Source of the DNA: a virus
DNA length: 21,434 bases
IMG/VR virus record: IMGVR_UViG_3300047170_000088
Span: 1-21,434 of that record
Reading direction: 5' to 3' (one strand)
The notes under the pieces were generated by a model. It was not told the DNA's origin. It ran no database searches and worked only from the letters and a program-made list of their open reading frames with translations. Position 1 is the first letter of the stretch; each line of letters opens with the position of its first letter. Position numbers and translations under genes: made by a program. Shown here piece by piece: positions 6,589 through 13,453 of the stretch.

Positions 6589-7290
6589 CTAGATGTAGAC
6601 TGCGGGGCCGAGGCAGAGCAGGCTGCCGCCGACCAGGCAGACCGCGGTTTGCATCGTCTTCTGGCCGGCATTCAGGGATACGGGCGAGGCGCCGGCCATG
6701 GTGGCGGGCCAGGTGAAGGAGTACTGGGTGCCGCCCGCGGCCTGGATGATCTCGAAAACGTAGATCTGGCCGGGAACCAGGTTCCTGGTTGTGGAGCCGA
6801 TCACGTTCTGCGCCAGGGTGTAGGGGAACACGGCTCCGCCGGCGCCATCGAAGACCGGCGTGGCCGAGGACGGGGTGAGGGCGATGCCGGTCATGGCCGG
6901 CCCGTTGAGGTTGAATAAGAAGTAATACTCAACCATGGTGTGAAAGTAGCGAGAATCCGGATCATAGCGGCCCCTGCCTGGAATCAGTTCGGCGTTTTGT
7001 ATCACCGTGCCGTCGGCGAGCGTGCCCTGGTAGCCATCGAGGAGCAGGCGTAGCGCCTCGCCCAGGCTGGCCACATCGCTCTTGCCCGCGGCGAAGAGAT
7101 CGAACTGGATGCGAATCTTCTGCATCCCCGAGGTGTCGAAGGTGGACCGCCGCGATCCGCCCGCCTCGAGGTAGGTCATTGCCGGCAGCGCTGTATTTTT
7201 CGGCAGGTCGGCCGCAAAGACCCGCCCGGCGATGACCGCCGAGAGCCCCGGATCGGTCGCGAGCAGGGTGTACAGCCCTTGCTCGAACAT
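6589..7290 (-). CDS. DUF3168-like tail completion protein with C-terminal extension
   Basis: Residues 1-130 (MFEQGLYTLLATDPGLSAVI, then LPAMTYLEAGG, FDLFAAGKSDVASLGEALR, and a final YFLF) have the pattern of DUF3168/gp17-like tail terminator proteins that cap the tail tube at the head side. Usual members are 110-140 residues; this one has about 100 further residues rich in Gly, Ala and Ser with strands such as GQIYVFEIIQAAGG. Those may be a decoration domain. The start codon overlaps the stop of the upstream gene (TGATG), implying translational coupling. Confidence 0.75.
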   Translation of the reverse strand: MFEQGLYTLLATDPGLSAVIAGRVFAADLPKNTALPAMTYLEAGGSRRSTFDTSGMQKIRIQFDLFAAGKSDVASLGEALRLLLDGYQGTLADGTVIQNAELIPGRGRYDPDSRYFHTMVEYYFLFNLNGPAMTGIALTPSSATPVFDGAGGAVFPYTLAQNVIGSTTRNLVPGQIYVFEIIQAAGGTQYSFTWPATMAGASPVSLNAGQKTMQTAVCLVGGSLLCLGPAVYI

Positions 7291-7739
7291 CAGCTCTGAT
7301 TGCCCGGCTCATCGTCGCGCAGCGGGGCGTCTACGCGGGTGCCGAACGGGCGCAGGCGGCCGCGCGACCTGCTCAGGAAGCCCGCTTGCTCGATGCTGTG
7401 ACTGTTTTCCGTGGCCAGGCGCAGCGCCTCGGTGGCCAGGCGCAGTGCCTCGGTCTGCCGCGACCCAGCCTGCGCCTGCTGGTCGGTAACCCTCCGGTTC
7501 AATTCCGTGACCCTCGTCTTGACCTGGACAGTCTCGTCTTTGGTCTGGTTGGCTATGGTGGTGAGATTGCTGACGTTCTTTGCGGCGAGCGTGGCGGTCT
7601 GGGCCCGGTCCTGGCGATCCCACTCGCGCTGCTTGGCCATCCGCGCCTCGCTCAGAAAATAGGTCACGCAGGGGCCCACGATCGACGCGAAAACCAGCGT
7701 GATCAGCGAGCCGATCAACGTCCATTCGGACTGGGTCAT
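7290..7739 (-). CDS. Membrane-anchored coiled-coil protein of unknown function
   Basis: The 149-residue product has one N-terminal transmembrane segment (about residues 7-29, LIGSLITLVFASIVGPCVTY). A charged coiled-coil stretch (about 35-110) follows, then a polar C-terminus. Within the coiled coil, TEALRLA is repeated twice, encoded by a 21-bp direct repeat at 7411-7452. I do not recognise a family. The architecture would suit a spanin-like, holin-like or superinfection-related membrane protein, but the gene sits between head-closure and tail-completion genes, an unusual place for lysis functions. It follows a 14-codon mini-ORF made from a REP-like repeat and may be translationally coupled through it. 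Confidence 0.65.
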   Translation of the reverse strand: MTQSEWTLIGSLITLVFASIVGPCVTYFLSEARMAKQREWDRQDRAQTATLAAKNVSNLTTIANQTKDETVQVKTRVTELNRRVTDQQAQAGSRQTEALRLATEALRLATENSHSIEQAGFLSRSRGRLRPFGTRVDAPLRDDEPGNQS

Positions 7740-7740
7740 C

Positions 7741-7775
7741 GGGGTCCCCGGCTACGGGTCCATGTTGCTGGGGTG
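7741..7775. repeat. Single REP-like palindromic unit at a gene junction
   Basis: Arms CCCCGGCTAC (7746-7755) and GTTGCTGGGG (7764-7773) enclose the loop GGGTCCAT. This is the same family as the tandem units at 5511-5636, with a mutated left arm. On the minus strand a 14-codon mini-ORF (7736-7780) reads through it. Its start overlaps the head-closure stop (ATGA) and its stop overlaps the start of the next gene (ATGA). Confidence 0.85.
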
Positions 7776-7776
7776 A

Positions 7777-8412
7777 TCATGAAACGCCATCCAGCACAAC
7801 GCAGTAGAGGTCGAGCTGCACGTTGCGCTGCTCGACGTTGTCGACATAGAGAATCCTGAAGATCGTTCCACCCGCGGCGCCGAGCCGGACCTGCCACTGG
7901 GGCAGCACGCCGGCCTGGTAGCGCATGGTGATGCGATGGGTGGCCTCGGCGACAAACGTGTCGCCGCCATACTGCTCCTTGCCGGAGACGAAGACTACCT
8001 CCGCCCAGGTGGTGGCGCCATCGAGCAGCGGCAGCGGGCTGCCGGTTGCGTCGAAAGCCGCCCGGCCGAGCATGGCGATCGCGCCGGTGACCGTGGTCAG
8101 GGCCGGGTCGGCCGCAGTTCCGTTTCCGCTTGCGTCGACTGCGAGCACGCTCGTGACCAGCGCGGCCGAGGGCGGAATGACGACGGGCGCCGGTGGTACG
8201 GGCGGGATTACTGGCGGCGCGGGCGGCGCGGGAAAGGGTACCGCGATCGCCGCGCCCGCGCCTGGCACGATGAGCGGCAGGCCCACATCCGTGGGCAGGA
8301 AGGCGGAGCCCGCAATCGCCGCCGAGCCCGCCGTCATGCTGACCGGGATGAGCTGGCCCTGCACCAGGAAGGTGCACTGGTGGCGCAGGCGTCCCGCCGC
8401 TAACGTCTGCAT
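7777..8412 (-). CDS. Head-closure (head-tail joining) protein with Pro/Ala-rich insertion
   Basis: The N-terminus (MQTLAAGRLRHQCTFLVQ) and the C-terminal part (THRITMRYQAGVLPQWQVR, then IFRILYVDNVEQRNVQLDLY) are the two halves of the phage head-tail joining family (SPP1 gp16/HK97 gp9 type, about 110 residues). They are separated here by an insertion of roughly 100 residues that includes a low-complexity Pro/Ala/Val stretch (APPAPPVIPPVPPAPVVIPP) and a beta-rich segment. Total length is 211 residues. The start overlaps the stop of the connector gene. The insertion may form an external decoration loop on the neck; this is inference. Confidence 0.78.
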   Translation of the reverse strand: MQTLAAGRLRHQCTFLVQGQLIPVSMTAGSAAIAGSAFLPTDVGLPLIVPGAGAAIAVPFPAPPAPPVIPPVPPAPVVIPPSAALVTSVLAVDASGNGTAADPALTTVTGAIAMLGRAAFDATGSPLPLLDGATTWAEVVFVSGKEQYGGDTFVAEATHRITMRYQAGVLPQWQVRLGAAGGTIFRILYVDNVEQRNVQLDLYCVVLDGVS

Positions 8413-9110
8413 TAGAGCTCAAACACCCGGTAAGGCCACCAGAGGTCTTTGGCCAGCATGGGAACCGTCTGCGGCGACACGCCGGCCTGCAGGATCACCG
8501 ACTCGCGGTTGGCGTACCAGTGGGCCACGGTCTGGAGCATGCCCAGCAGGATGGGGCTGTTCGGGGCCAGGCCGCCCGAGGTGTAGAGCACCGTTGCGGC
8601 GTCGGGCCGAACATAGGTCATGGGCCAGAAGTTGGGGTAGACGGGATAGATGAGCGGGTTGAGGTTGTCGCTCGAAATCAGGCTGTAGGTGCATGGGTCG
8701 AGCGTCTGGAGGGTGTTCGATCCGTCGTAGTACGTGATGGAGGTGACCGTGGTCAGCGTGGCGATGTCGGTCGCGGCCTTCGGGAGTTCGATGGCGAAGG
8801 CGCGGGGGCGGTTGAGGATGTAGTTTTGCTCGCTCTCCCACAATTCCGAGACGGGCTGGTTGAGAAAAGCGGCGTCGCGGAAATACCACAGCGGGAAGCG
8901 GTCCAGGGTGAGCTGCCAGGTGTCGCCCACCAGCAGCGGGCGGCGCAGAAAGACTTCCGCATAGCGCCGCGCCGCGCCGCAGAGCATGGTGATGATCGCG
9001 TCGTCCGCGGTGTTGGTGGTGTCGATGCGAAGCCACAGCTTGGCAGCGGCCAGGGTCAGCGGTTCCGCGCCGGCCTCGGTGAGCTGCACAAGCTGGGTGA
9101 TGGGCTGCAT
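8412..9110 (-). CDS. Head-tail connector protein (gp6-like adaptor)
   Basis: The 232-residue product begins with TEAGAEPLTLAAAKLWLRID, then DDAIITMLCGAARRYAEVFL and WQLTLDRFP. This is the standard N-terminal helical pattern of gp6-like connectors (phage QLRG/HK97 gp6 family) that dock beneath the portal. The remaining part contains strand-rich sequence and a C-terminal helix (VAHWYANRESVIL) as in longer members of the family. An AAGGAA Shine-Dalgarno precedes ATG 9110. It sits between the capsid and head-closure genes, as expected. Confidence 0.87.
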   Translation of the reverse strand: MQPITQLVQLTEAGAEPLTLAAAKLWLRIDTTNTADDAIITMLCGAARRYAEVFLRRPLLVGDTWQLTLDRFPLWYFRDAAFLNQPVSELWESEQNYILNRPRAFAIELPKAATDIATLTTVTSITYYDGSNTLQTLDPCTYSLISSDNLNPLIYPVYPNFWPMTYVRPDAATVLYTSGGLAPNSPILLGMLQTVAHWYANRESVILQAGVSPQTVPMLAKDLWWPYRVFEL

Positions 9111-9114
9111 TGGC

Positions 9115-9417
9115 TTATTCCTTGACGGGTTCGGAAACGGGTTCCGGTTCTACGGGTTTCGATTCGACCGTGAGCGGCTTCCGGGGTTGGGTCGTCTTGA
9201 ACTGGTCTGCCAGCGGGCTTTCCTTGCCATCGAGCGAGACAGAGACGGCCTTGGTGTCGCCCTGGCGTGGGTCCGGCGCCAGGCGCTCGTTGGGCGCGGC
9301 CTGCGGGTGCGGCACGTGGACGCCGGGCGCGACTTCGAGCGTGCTGCCGGCGGGTAGACGGGACTCCTTCACGACTTCGAAGTCGCCCCGTGCTTTGGGA
9401 AACGTTTGTGTGTCCAT
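9115..9417 (-). CDS. Small head-module protein of unknown function
   Basis: The 100-residue product starts MDTQTFPKARGDFEVVKE and ends in a Pro/Glu/Val-rich tail (PVEPEPVSEPVKE). No transmembrane segment or known domain is seen. The start at 9417 is supported by AAAGGAGGGG upstream. A gene of this size between capsid and connector could be a head decoration or completion protein, but nothing in the sequence proves it. It is followed within 4 nt by the connector gene. Confidence 0.65.
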   Translation of the reverse strand: MDTQTFPKARGDFEVVKESRLPAGSTLEVAPGVHVPHPQAAPNERLAPDPRQGDTKAVSVSLDGKESPLADQFKTTQPRKPLTVESKPVEPEPVSEPVKE

Positions 9418-9448
9418 GGAAAGGCCCCTCCTTTGTGGGCCGGTTGAG

Positions 9449-9478
9449 AAATGTTTCGGGTTTGTCCGCGAAACATTT
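9449..9478 (-). other. Perfect hairpin at the capsid gene stop codon
   Basis: A 10-bp perfect inverted repeat, AAATGTTTCG and CGAAACATTT, with a 10-nt loop overlaps the last bases of the capsid stop codon. No T-run follows on the minus strand, so it looks more like an mRNA-stabilising or processing hairpin after the most abundant structural gene than a terminator. Confidence 0.6.
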
Positions 9479-10667
9479 ATGAATGCTGGGTGAGGGTGAT
9501 GATTGCGGCGGGGATGAGCAGCTTGCCGTCGGTGCGCTCCCACACGCGGAAGCCGATCTGGCCGTTGCCGGCGTAAAGCTCGTTGAGCCGCTGCATGCTC
9601 CAGCCGATGCGGTCGACGATCTGGTAGTAGCTGAAGTCGCCGAACGCGGCCGAGACGGTGGTGGCCGCGACCTCCGGCAGGAAGTTGGACGTGTAGACGG
9701 GCCTGCCGAGCAGCGTGTCCGGCGCGCCCGCAATGAGGCTCATCTGCCAGATGTACTGGCCGGTGGTCGCCTTTTCCATGCGCACGGTCTTGATGGCCGA
9801 GTCCGCGAAGACGAAGCTCGCGTTGCGACGATAGGGCCGGGTGAGGCCGTAGTACATCGCGAAGACATCGAGCGTGCCGACGTTGGCGGGAGCGATCGAG
9901 GTGACGGTCGAGCCCGAGGCCAGCACCGTGGTCAAAAAGCCGGTGGGCTTTTTGTTGCCGTCGCCGCCGATGTAGGCCGCTTCTTCCGCGAAGCTCGCGG
10001 AAAGCGCCGCGCGCCCCGAGATGTAGTCGCCGATGTCCAGGAAGGCATCGTCCATCAGCTCTTCCGAGACCGTCATGATGCCGCCCAGCTTGTACGCCGA
10101 GAGGATGCTCTGGCCGAACGAGGCGTCCGTCGCCGGATAGGTGCCCAGCTCATCGATCCAGCCGAAGGTAGGCAGGTTGCCTTCCATCGGGATGTTCACC
10201 TGCGATGTGGTGCGGATGACCGTGCCCAGCTGTCGCATGATGTTGGCATCGCGCAGCTGCAGGACGATCTTGGTTTCAAAGTCGATCGGCACCACGTAGC
10301 CGCCGGCAGTGTTGACCGACTTCTCGAGCGTGGCCTTGATCTCCATGGGCGTCGCGCCGTCGCCGTGCCGGGCCCAGGCGATGAAGTTCTTTTTGTACTC
10401 CGCGGTGGCGCGGGGCTGGACCGGTTCGTCGGTGTCGAGCGAGCCCCTGATGCCGGTGCCGGTATGCGCGTTGTCCTTCTCCGCGGCATCGAGCTTGACC
10501 TGGCGGTCGACCTGGGCCTTGATGAGGTTGGCGTCGGCCTCCATCTTGTCATAGCTGGTCTTCTCCTCGGCGGTGAAGTCGCGCTTTTCGGCGAGGACCT
10601 TGTCGTTGAGAGCGCGCTGCTGGGCAATGATCGTTCCGCGCTCGGTCAGTTTTTCATTCACGTTCAT
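9477..10667 (-). CDS. Major capsid protein, HK97 fold
   Basis: This 396-residue protein has an N-terminal charged helical region (residues about 1-75, with KRDFTAEEKTSYDKMEADAN) corresponding to the cleavable delta/scaffold domain. From about residue 85 the HK97-type coat domain begins: KKNFIAWARHGDG, then TLEKSVNTAGGYVVPIDFET, VNIPMEGNLPTFGWIDELG, LSASFAEEAAYIGGDGNKKP and LLGRPVYTSNFLPEV. These elements and their order are typical of HK97-family major capsid proteins. A protease gene lies just upstream, consistent with maturation cleavage. A Rho-independent terminator and an alternative hairpin lie in its leader. Confidence 0.95.
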   Translation of the reverse strand: MNVNEKLTERGTIIAQQRALNDKVLAEKRDFTAEEKTSYDKMEADANLIKAQVDRQVKLDAAEKDNAHTGTGIRGSLDTDEPVQPRATAEYKKNFIAWARHGDGATPMEIKATLEKSVNTAGGYVVPIDFETKIVLQLRDANIMRQLGTVIRTTSQVNIPMEGNLPTFGWIDELGTYPATDASFGQSILSAYKLGGIMTVSEELMDDAFLDIGDYISGRAALSASFAEEAAYIGGDGNKKPTGFLTTVLASGSTVTSIAPANVGTLDVFAMYYGLTRPYRRNASFVFADSAIKTVRMEKATTGQYIWQMSLIAGAPDTLLGRPVYTSNFLPEVAATTVSAAFGDFSYYQIVDRIGWSMQRLNELYAGNGQIGFRVWERTDGKLLIPAAIITLTQHS

Positions 10668-10685
10668 GGTGTCTCCTTCGCCAGG

Positions 10686-10721
10686 TGGCGGGCATTAAAA
10701 AACCCGCCATAAAAAGGCGAG
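10686..10721 (-). terminator. Rho-independent terminator between prohead protease and capsid gene
   Basis: On the minus strand, CTCGCC (10721-10716) pairs with GGCGGG (10708-10703) around a 7-nt loop, followed directly by six T's (10702-10697). This is a typical intrinsic terminator. The same GGCGGG arm (with one more base each side) can instead pair with a downstream TGGCGGG/CCCGCCA partner at 10686-10692, giving a perfect 7-bp alternative hairpin in the capsid mRNA leader. Transcription of the capsid gene must either read through or start very near here. Confidence 0.7.
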
Positions 10722-10756
10722 TGTGGAGGGGTTGGGGTTGACTGAACTGGCTGGAA

Positions 10757-11611
10757 CTACAGTTCGGCGAGGCGGAGATTTTCGGCGCGGAAGCGGGCAG
10801 AAAGCATGGCAATTCGCTCGTTTTCCGCCGATTTCAGGGCGCTTGCGGCTGTTTCTGCCAGCTTTGCGCTTATATTTTCAGGGCAATCGCAGCCCTCGCA
10901 GTCGCAGTCGACGTGGTCGCAACTCTCGCAATTACCCTGCACACAGGGGTCGCACGAGCAGGTGCAGTCGTCGCTGGCCGCTTTCGGCGCATGCTTGAAC
11001 TTGCTGAGGTCGAACTTTGCCTTTGCGGCCGCGCTGGTCGCCTTGCTTGACACAGCGGTCACCGAGTCAGCCCAGCCTGCCGCGACCGCCTCGGGGCCCG
11101 TGTACCAAGTCTCCGCATTCATGATCGCCAGCAGATCGTCAGCGCTCTTGCCGGTGCGCGCATAGGCAGGCAGCATCATGCCGGCGCGGGTCTGGTCGAG
11201 CAGGTCGGCCATCTTGCGCATGTCGGTCGAGTCCCCGATCGCCAGCGCCCAGGGATTGTGAACCATCATCATCGCCGTGTCCGCGATGGAGATCGTGTCG
11301 CCGGCCATCGCGATCACCGTCGCGATGCTCGCGGCCAGGCCGTCGATCTGGACGCTGATCTTCGCGGTGTGCTGCTTGAGGGCGTTGTAAATCGCGATGC
11401 CCTCGAAGACATCGCCGCCGGGCGAGTTGATCCGCACCGTGATCGTGTCCACGTCGCCCAGGCCGGCGAGCTGCTGCACGAACTCCTTCGCGCCCAGACC
11501 GCCGAACCATCCCTCGCCGATCTCGTCGTAGATCAGGATCTCGGCCGACTTCTCCGCGGCGGACAATTTCGTCATCCGCACGACGCCGGGCTTCTTGCTG
11601 AAAATGCGCAT
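10757..11611 (-). CDS. ClpP-like prohead maturation protease with Cys-rich insertion
   Basis: The 284-residue protein shows the ClpP/S49-type fold: ITVRINSPGGDVFEGIAIYN near residues 57-76, the nucleophile Ser95 in GLAASIATVIAMAG, and His118 in AMMMVHNPW. It would cleave the capsid delta domain and scaffold during head maturation. Residues 216-243 form a cluster of ten cysteines (CTCSCDPC, then CESCDHVDCDCEGCDC), probably metal-binding. A helical C-terminus follows, which may act as scaffold. The start at 11611 is supported by AGAAAGG overlapping the stop of the upstream gene. It lies between portal and capsid genes as in HK97-like phages. Confidence 0.92.
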   Translation of the reverse strand: MRIFSKKPGVVRMTKLSAAEKSAEILIYDEIGEGWFGGLGAKEFVQQLAGLGDVDTITVRINSPGGDVFEGIAIYNALKQHTAKISVQIDGLAASIATVIAMAGDTISIADTAMMMVHNPWALAIGDSTDMRKMADLLDQTRAGMMLPAYARTGKSADDLLAIMNAETWYTGPEAVAAGWADSVTAVSSKATSAAAKAKFDLSKFKHAPKAASDDCTCSCDPCVQGNCESCDHVDCDCEGCDCPENISAKLAETAASALKSAENERIAMLSARFRAENLRLAEL

Positions 11612-11614
11612 AAG

Positions 11615-11806
11615 CTAACCTTTCTGCGGACTAAACACTACGGCGCCGCGGCGCTCGTAGACGCTTGGCCGGGCTGCCTTCACTGCTTCGAGAAGGCCGC
11701 GTTTTATACCTTCCAACTCGGCGCACGCGACAGTGACCCTGGCCAACAATTCACTCAGCTTCGCTTCAGTAACTTCCGTGGCCGCGTTAACAAACTGGTC
11801 ATCCAT
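11615..11806 (-). CDS. Small helical protein of unknown function
   Basis: The 63-residue product (MDDQFVNAATEVTEAKLSEL at its start) is predicted helical for about the first 45 residues and has no recognised domain. The start at 11806 lies within the end of the upstream gene, with a strong GGAGGGGG placed 6 nt before it, so the pair is co-translated. Its size and insertion between portal and protease suggest an accessory (moron-like) gene, but function is unknown. Confidence 0.6.
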   Translation of the reverse strand: MDDQFVNAATEVTEAKLSELLARVTVACAELEGIKRGLLEAVKAARPSVYERRGAVVFSPQKG

Positions 11807-12197
11807 TTATTGCCCCCTCCTGGCCTTCATCCGCCTCGACGAGACATTCACCTACGTCATCGACATCTACGTCGTCGAATAAGTAAAAGAATTCCTCACC
11901 TACTTTGAGCGGAAGGTCTTTCTGTGTAACGCCCGAATCAAGCAGCCGGTCAACTACCTTCGCCAGCTTTCCTATCGTTATCGACTTGCAGCCACAGTCC
12001 ATATCGCGGTGAGCCCTGCACGCGCCCCCCATAAACGGATTGTCCCAAGGTGTGTTTATAAACATGACGTGCGTACACTTACGTCCACAAATCACATTGC
12101 CGGAGACCGGAGATCCGCACTTGCTACAACAGCGACGCACGTATTGCTGGCAAACTGAAACCTCTAGCCATTTACCTGTTACTCGTTCGAGACCCAT
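11799..12197 (-). CDS. Cysteine-rich, probably zinc-binding protein
   Basis: The 132-residue product has paired cysteines (CCSKCGSPVSGNVICGRKC, then CRAHRDMDCGC), consistent with one or two zinc ribbons in residues 15-65. A helical and then very acidic C-terminal half follows (FDDVDVDDVGECLVEADEG). No family is recognised. The start ATG at 12197 has AAAGGA upstream that overlaps the portal stop codon. The gene interrupts the usual portal-protease order, its base composition is less GC-rich than its neighbours, and an acidic DNA-mimic-like tail is visible; all this fits a recently acquired accessory gene. Confidence 0.65.
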   Translation of the reverse strand: MGLERVTGKWLEVSVCQQYVRRCCSKCGSPVSGNVICGRKCTHVMFINTPWDNPFMGGACRAHRDMDCGCKSITIGKLAKVVDRLLDSGVTQKDLPLKVGEEFFYLFDDVDVDDVGECLVEADEGQEGAING

Positions 12198-12202
12198 TAC
12201 AT

Positions 12203-13453
12203 TTATCCTTTTTGTGGATCGGGAATCGGTTCGTTCGGCTTGGTCGCGCCGGCGGTGGTGTTGGGATTCTCGAATTTGTCGCCGCCCTCGCGCGGATTGA
12301 GGAACTCCTTTGCGCGCGCCTCGTTCGGACTGAACCATGTGTTCGCAATGCCGGAGGCGTAGTAGTTCGCTCGCGCCTGCATGTCGCCGCGCTGCAGCGA
12401 GTCCACATCGAAGCGCGCGAAGTATTTCTTCCGCTCGTTCGGCAGCAGCAGGTCGCGATTGATGCTCTCTTCGAACTTCTTCAGCCACGGCATCAGGCTC
12501 GAATTCACGAAGTCCATCGACAGGTGCTCGATGTTATTGAAGGTCGCGCGCGCCAGGTCCTGGATCTTGTGAGGCGGCACCCGGTAGATGCGGCAGATTT
12601 CTTCGAGCTGGTACTTGCGCGCCTCGATGAATTGCGAATCGACCGATGTCATGGCCAGCTTCGCGACCTTCATTCCCTCCTCGAGGATGATGGTCTTAAA
12701 GGCGTTATGTGAGCCGGCATACTTGCTGTGAATCGACTCCTGAAAGCGCTTTTGCGCCTCGGGCGACATTACGCCGGGATGCTCGAACGCAGTCGCGATC
12801 TGGGCGCCGTTCGAGAACAGCTTCGCGCCGTGCTCCTCGGTAGCCATCGAGAGCCCGATCGACTCCCGCGCGTAGGAAATCGGACTCAGTCCGTTAAGTC
12901 CGTTGAAGCTCATCCCGGTGATGCGCCAGACCTCGTCGTCGCCGAGCGTGACCTTGCCACCGTTGGGCGGCGTGTAGTCGTAGGCCAGCCGGCCATTCGC
13001 GCCGCGGTACATGCGCACATAATCCGGATGCAGCGAATTGATCTCTGTAACCTGGCCGCCGGAGCGCACAATCTGGTGGTACGCGTTGCCGCGCAGGCAC
13101 AGGTGCAGCATGGCCATCTCGCGCATGTCCTGCGAACTGACTTCCGGGTTCGGCAGGTGGCGCAGCAGCGGGTAAAGCGGGTGGTCGAGCGCGGGCTCGG
13201 TCGAGCCGTCCCGGCCGTACTTGTAAAAGATCAGCGGCAGCTGCCCCACCGATTGCGAGAGTACCGCAACGCAGGCATAGACCGCCGCGACGCGCATCGA
13301 GGTCTGCGGCGTGACCACTTTGCCGGCCGCCGAGGGCGACATCTGGAAGGCCTCGCCGATCCAGGGCGCGGGGTTGGCCAGCGTCGATTCGCCCGGAGCG
13401 AGCGCATGCACAATGGCGCGCCAGGCGTCCGCGATGGTGGTCTGCAGGCTCAA
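12203..13453 (-). CDS. Portal protein, HK97 family
   Basis: The 416-residue protein contains the portal hallmarks in order: VVTPQTSMRVAAVYACVAVL near residue 50, LPLIFYKYGRDG, DHPLYPLLRHLPNPEVSS, MAMLHLCLRGNAYHQIVRSG, then GLSPISYARESIGLS, ICRIYRVPPHKIQDL and FNNIEHLSMDFVNSSLMPWL. These match the HK97-type portal (phage_portal family), the dodecameric ring through which DNA is packaged. Its start overlaps the terL stop codon. Length is normal for the family. Confidence 0.95.
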   Translation of the reverse strand: MSLQTTIADAWRAIVHALAPGESTLANPAPWIGEAFQMSPSAAGKVVTPQTSMRVAAVYACVAVLSQSVGQLPLIFYKYGRDGSTEPALDHPLYPLLRHLPNPEVSSQDMREMAMLHLCLRGNAYHQIVRSGGQVTEINSLHPDYVRMYRGANGRLAYDYTPPNGGKVTLGDDEVWRITGMSFNGLNGLSPISYARESIGLSMATEEHGAKLFSNGAQIATAFEHPGVMSPEAQKRFQESIHSKYAGSHNAFKTIILEEGMKVAKLAMTSVDSQFIEARKYQLEEICRIYRVPPHKIQDLARATFNNIEHLSMDFVNSSLMPWLKKFEESINRDLLLPNERKKYFARFDVDSLQRGDMQARANYYASGIANTWFSPNEARAKEFLNPREGGDKFENPNTTAGATKPNEPIPDPQKG

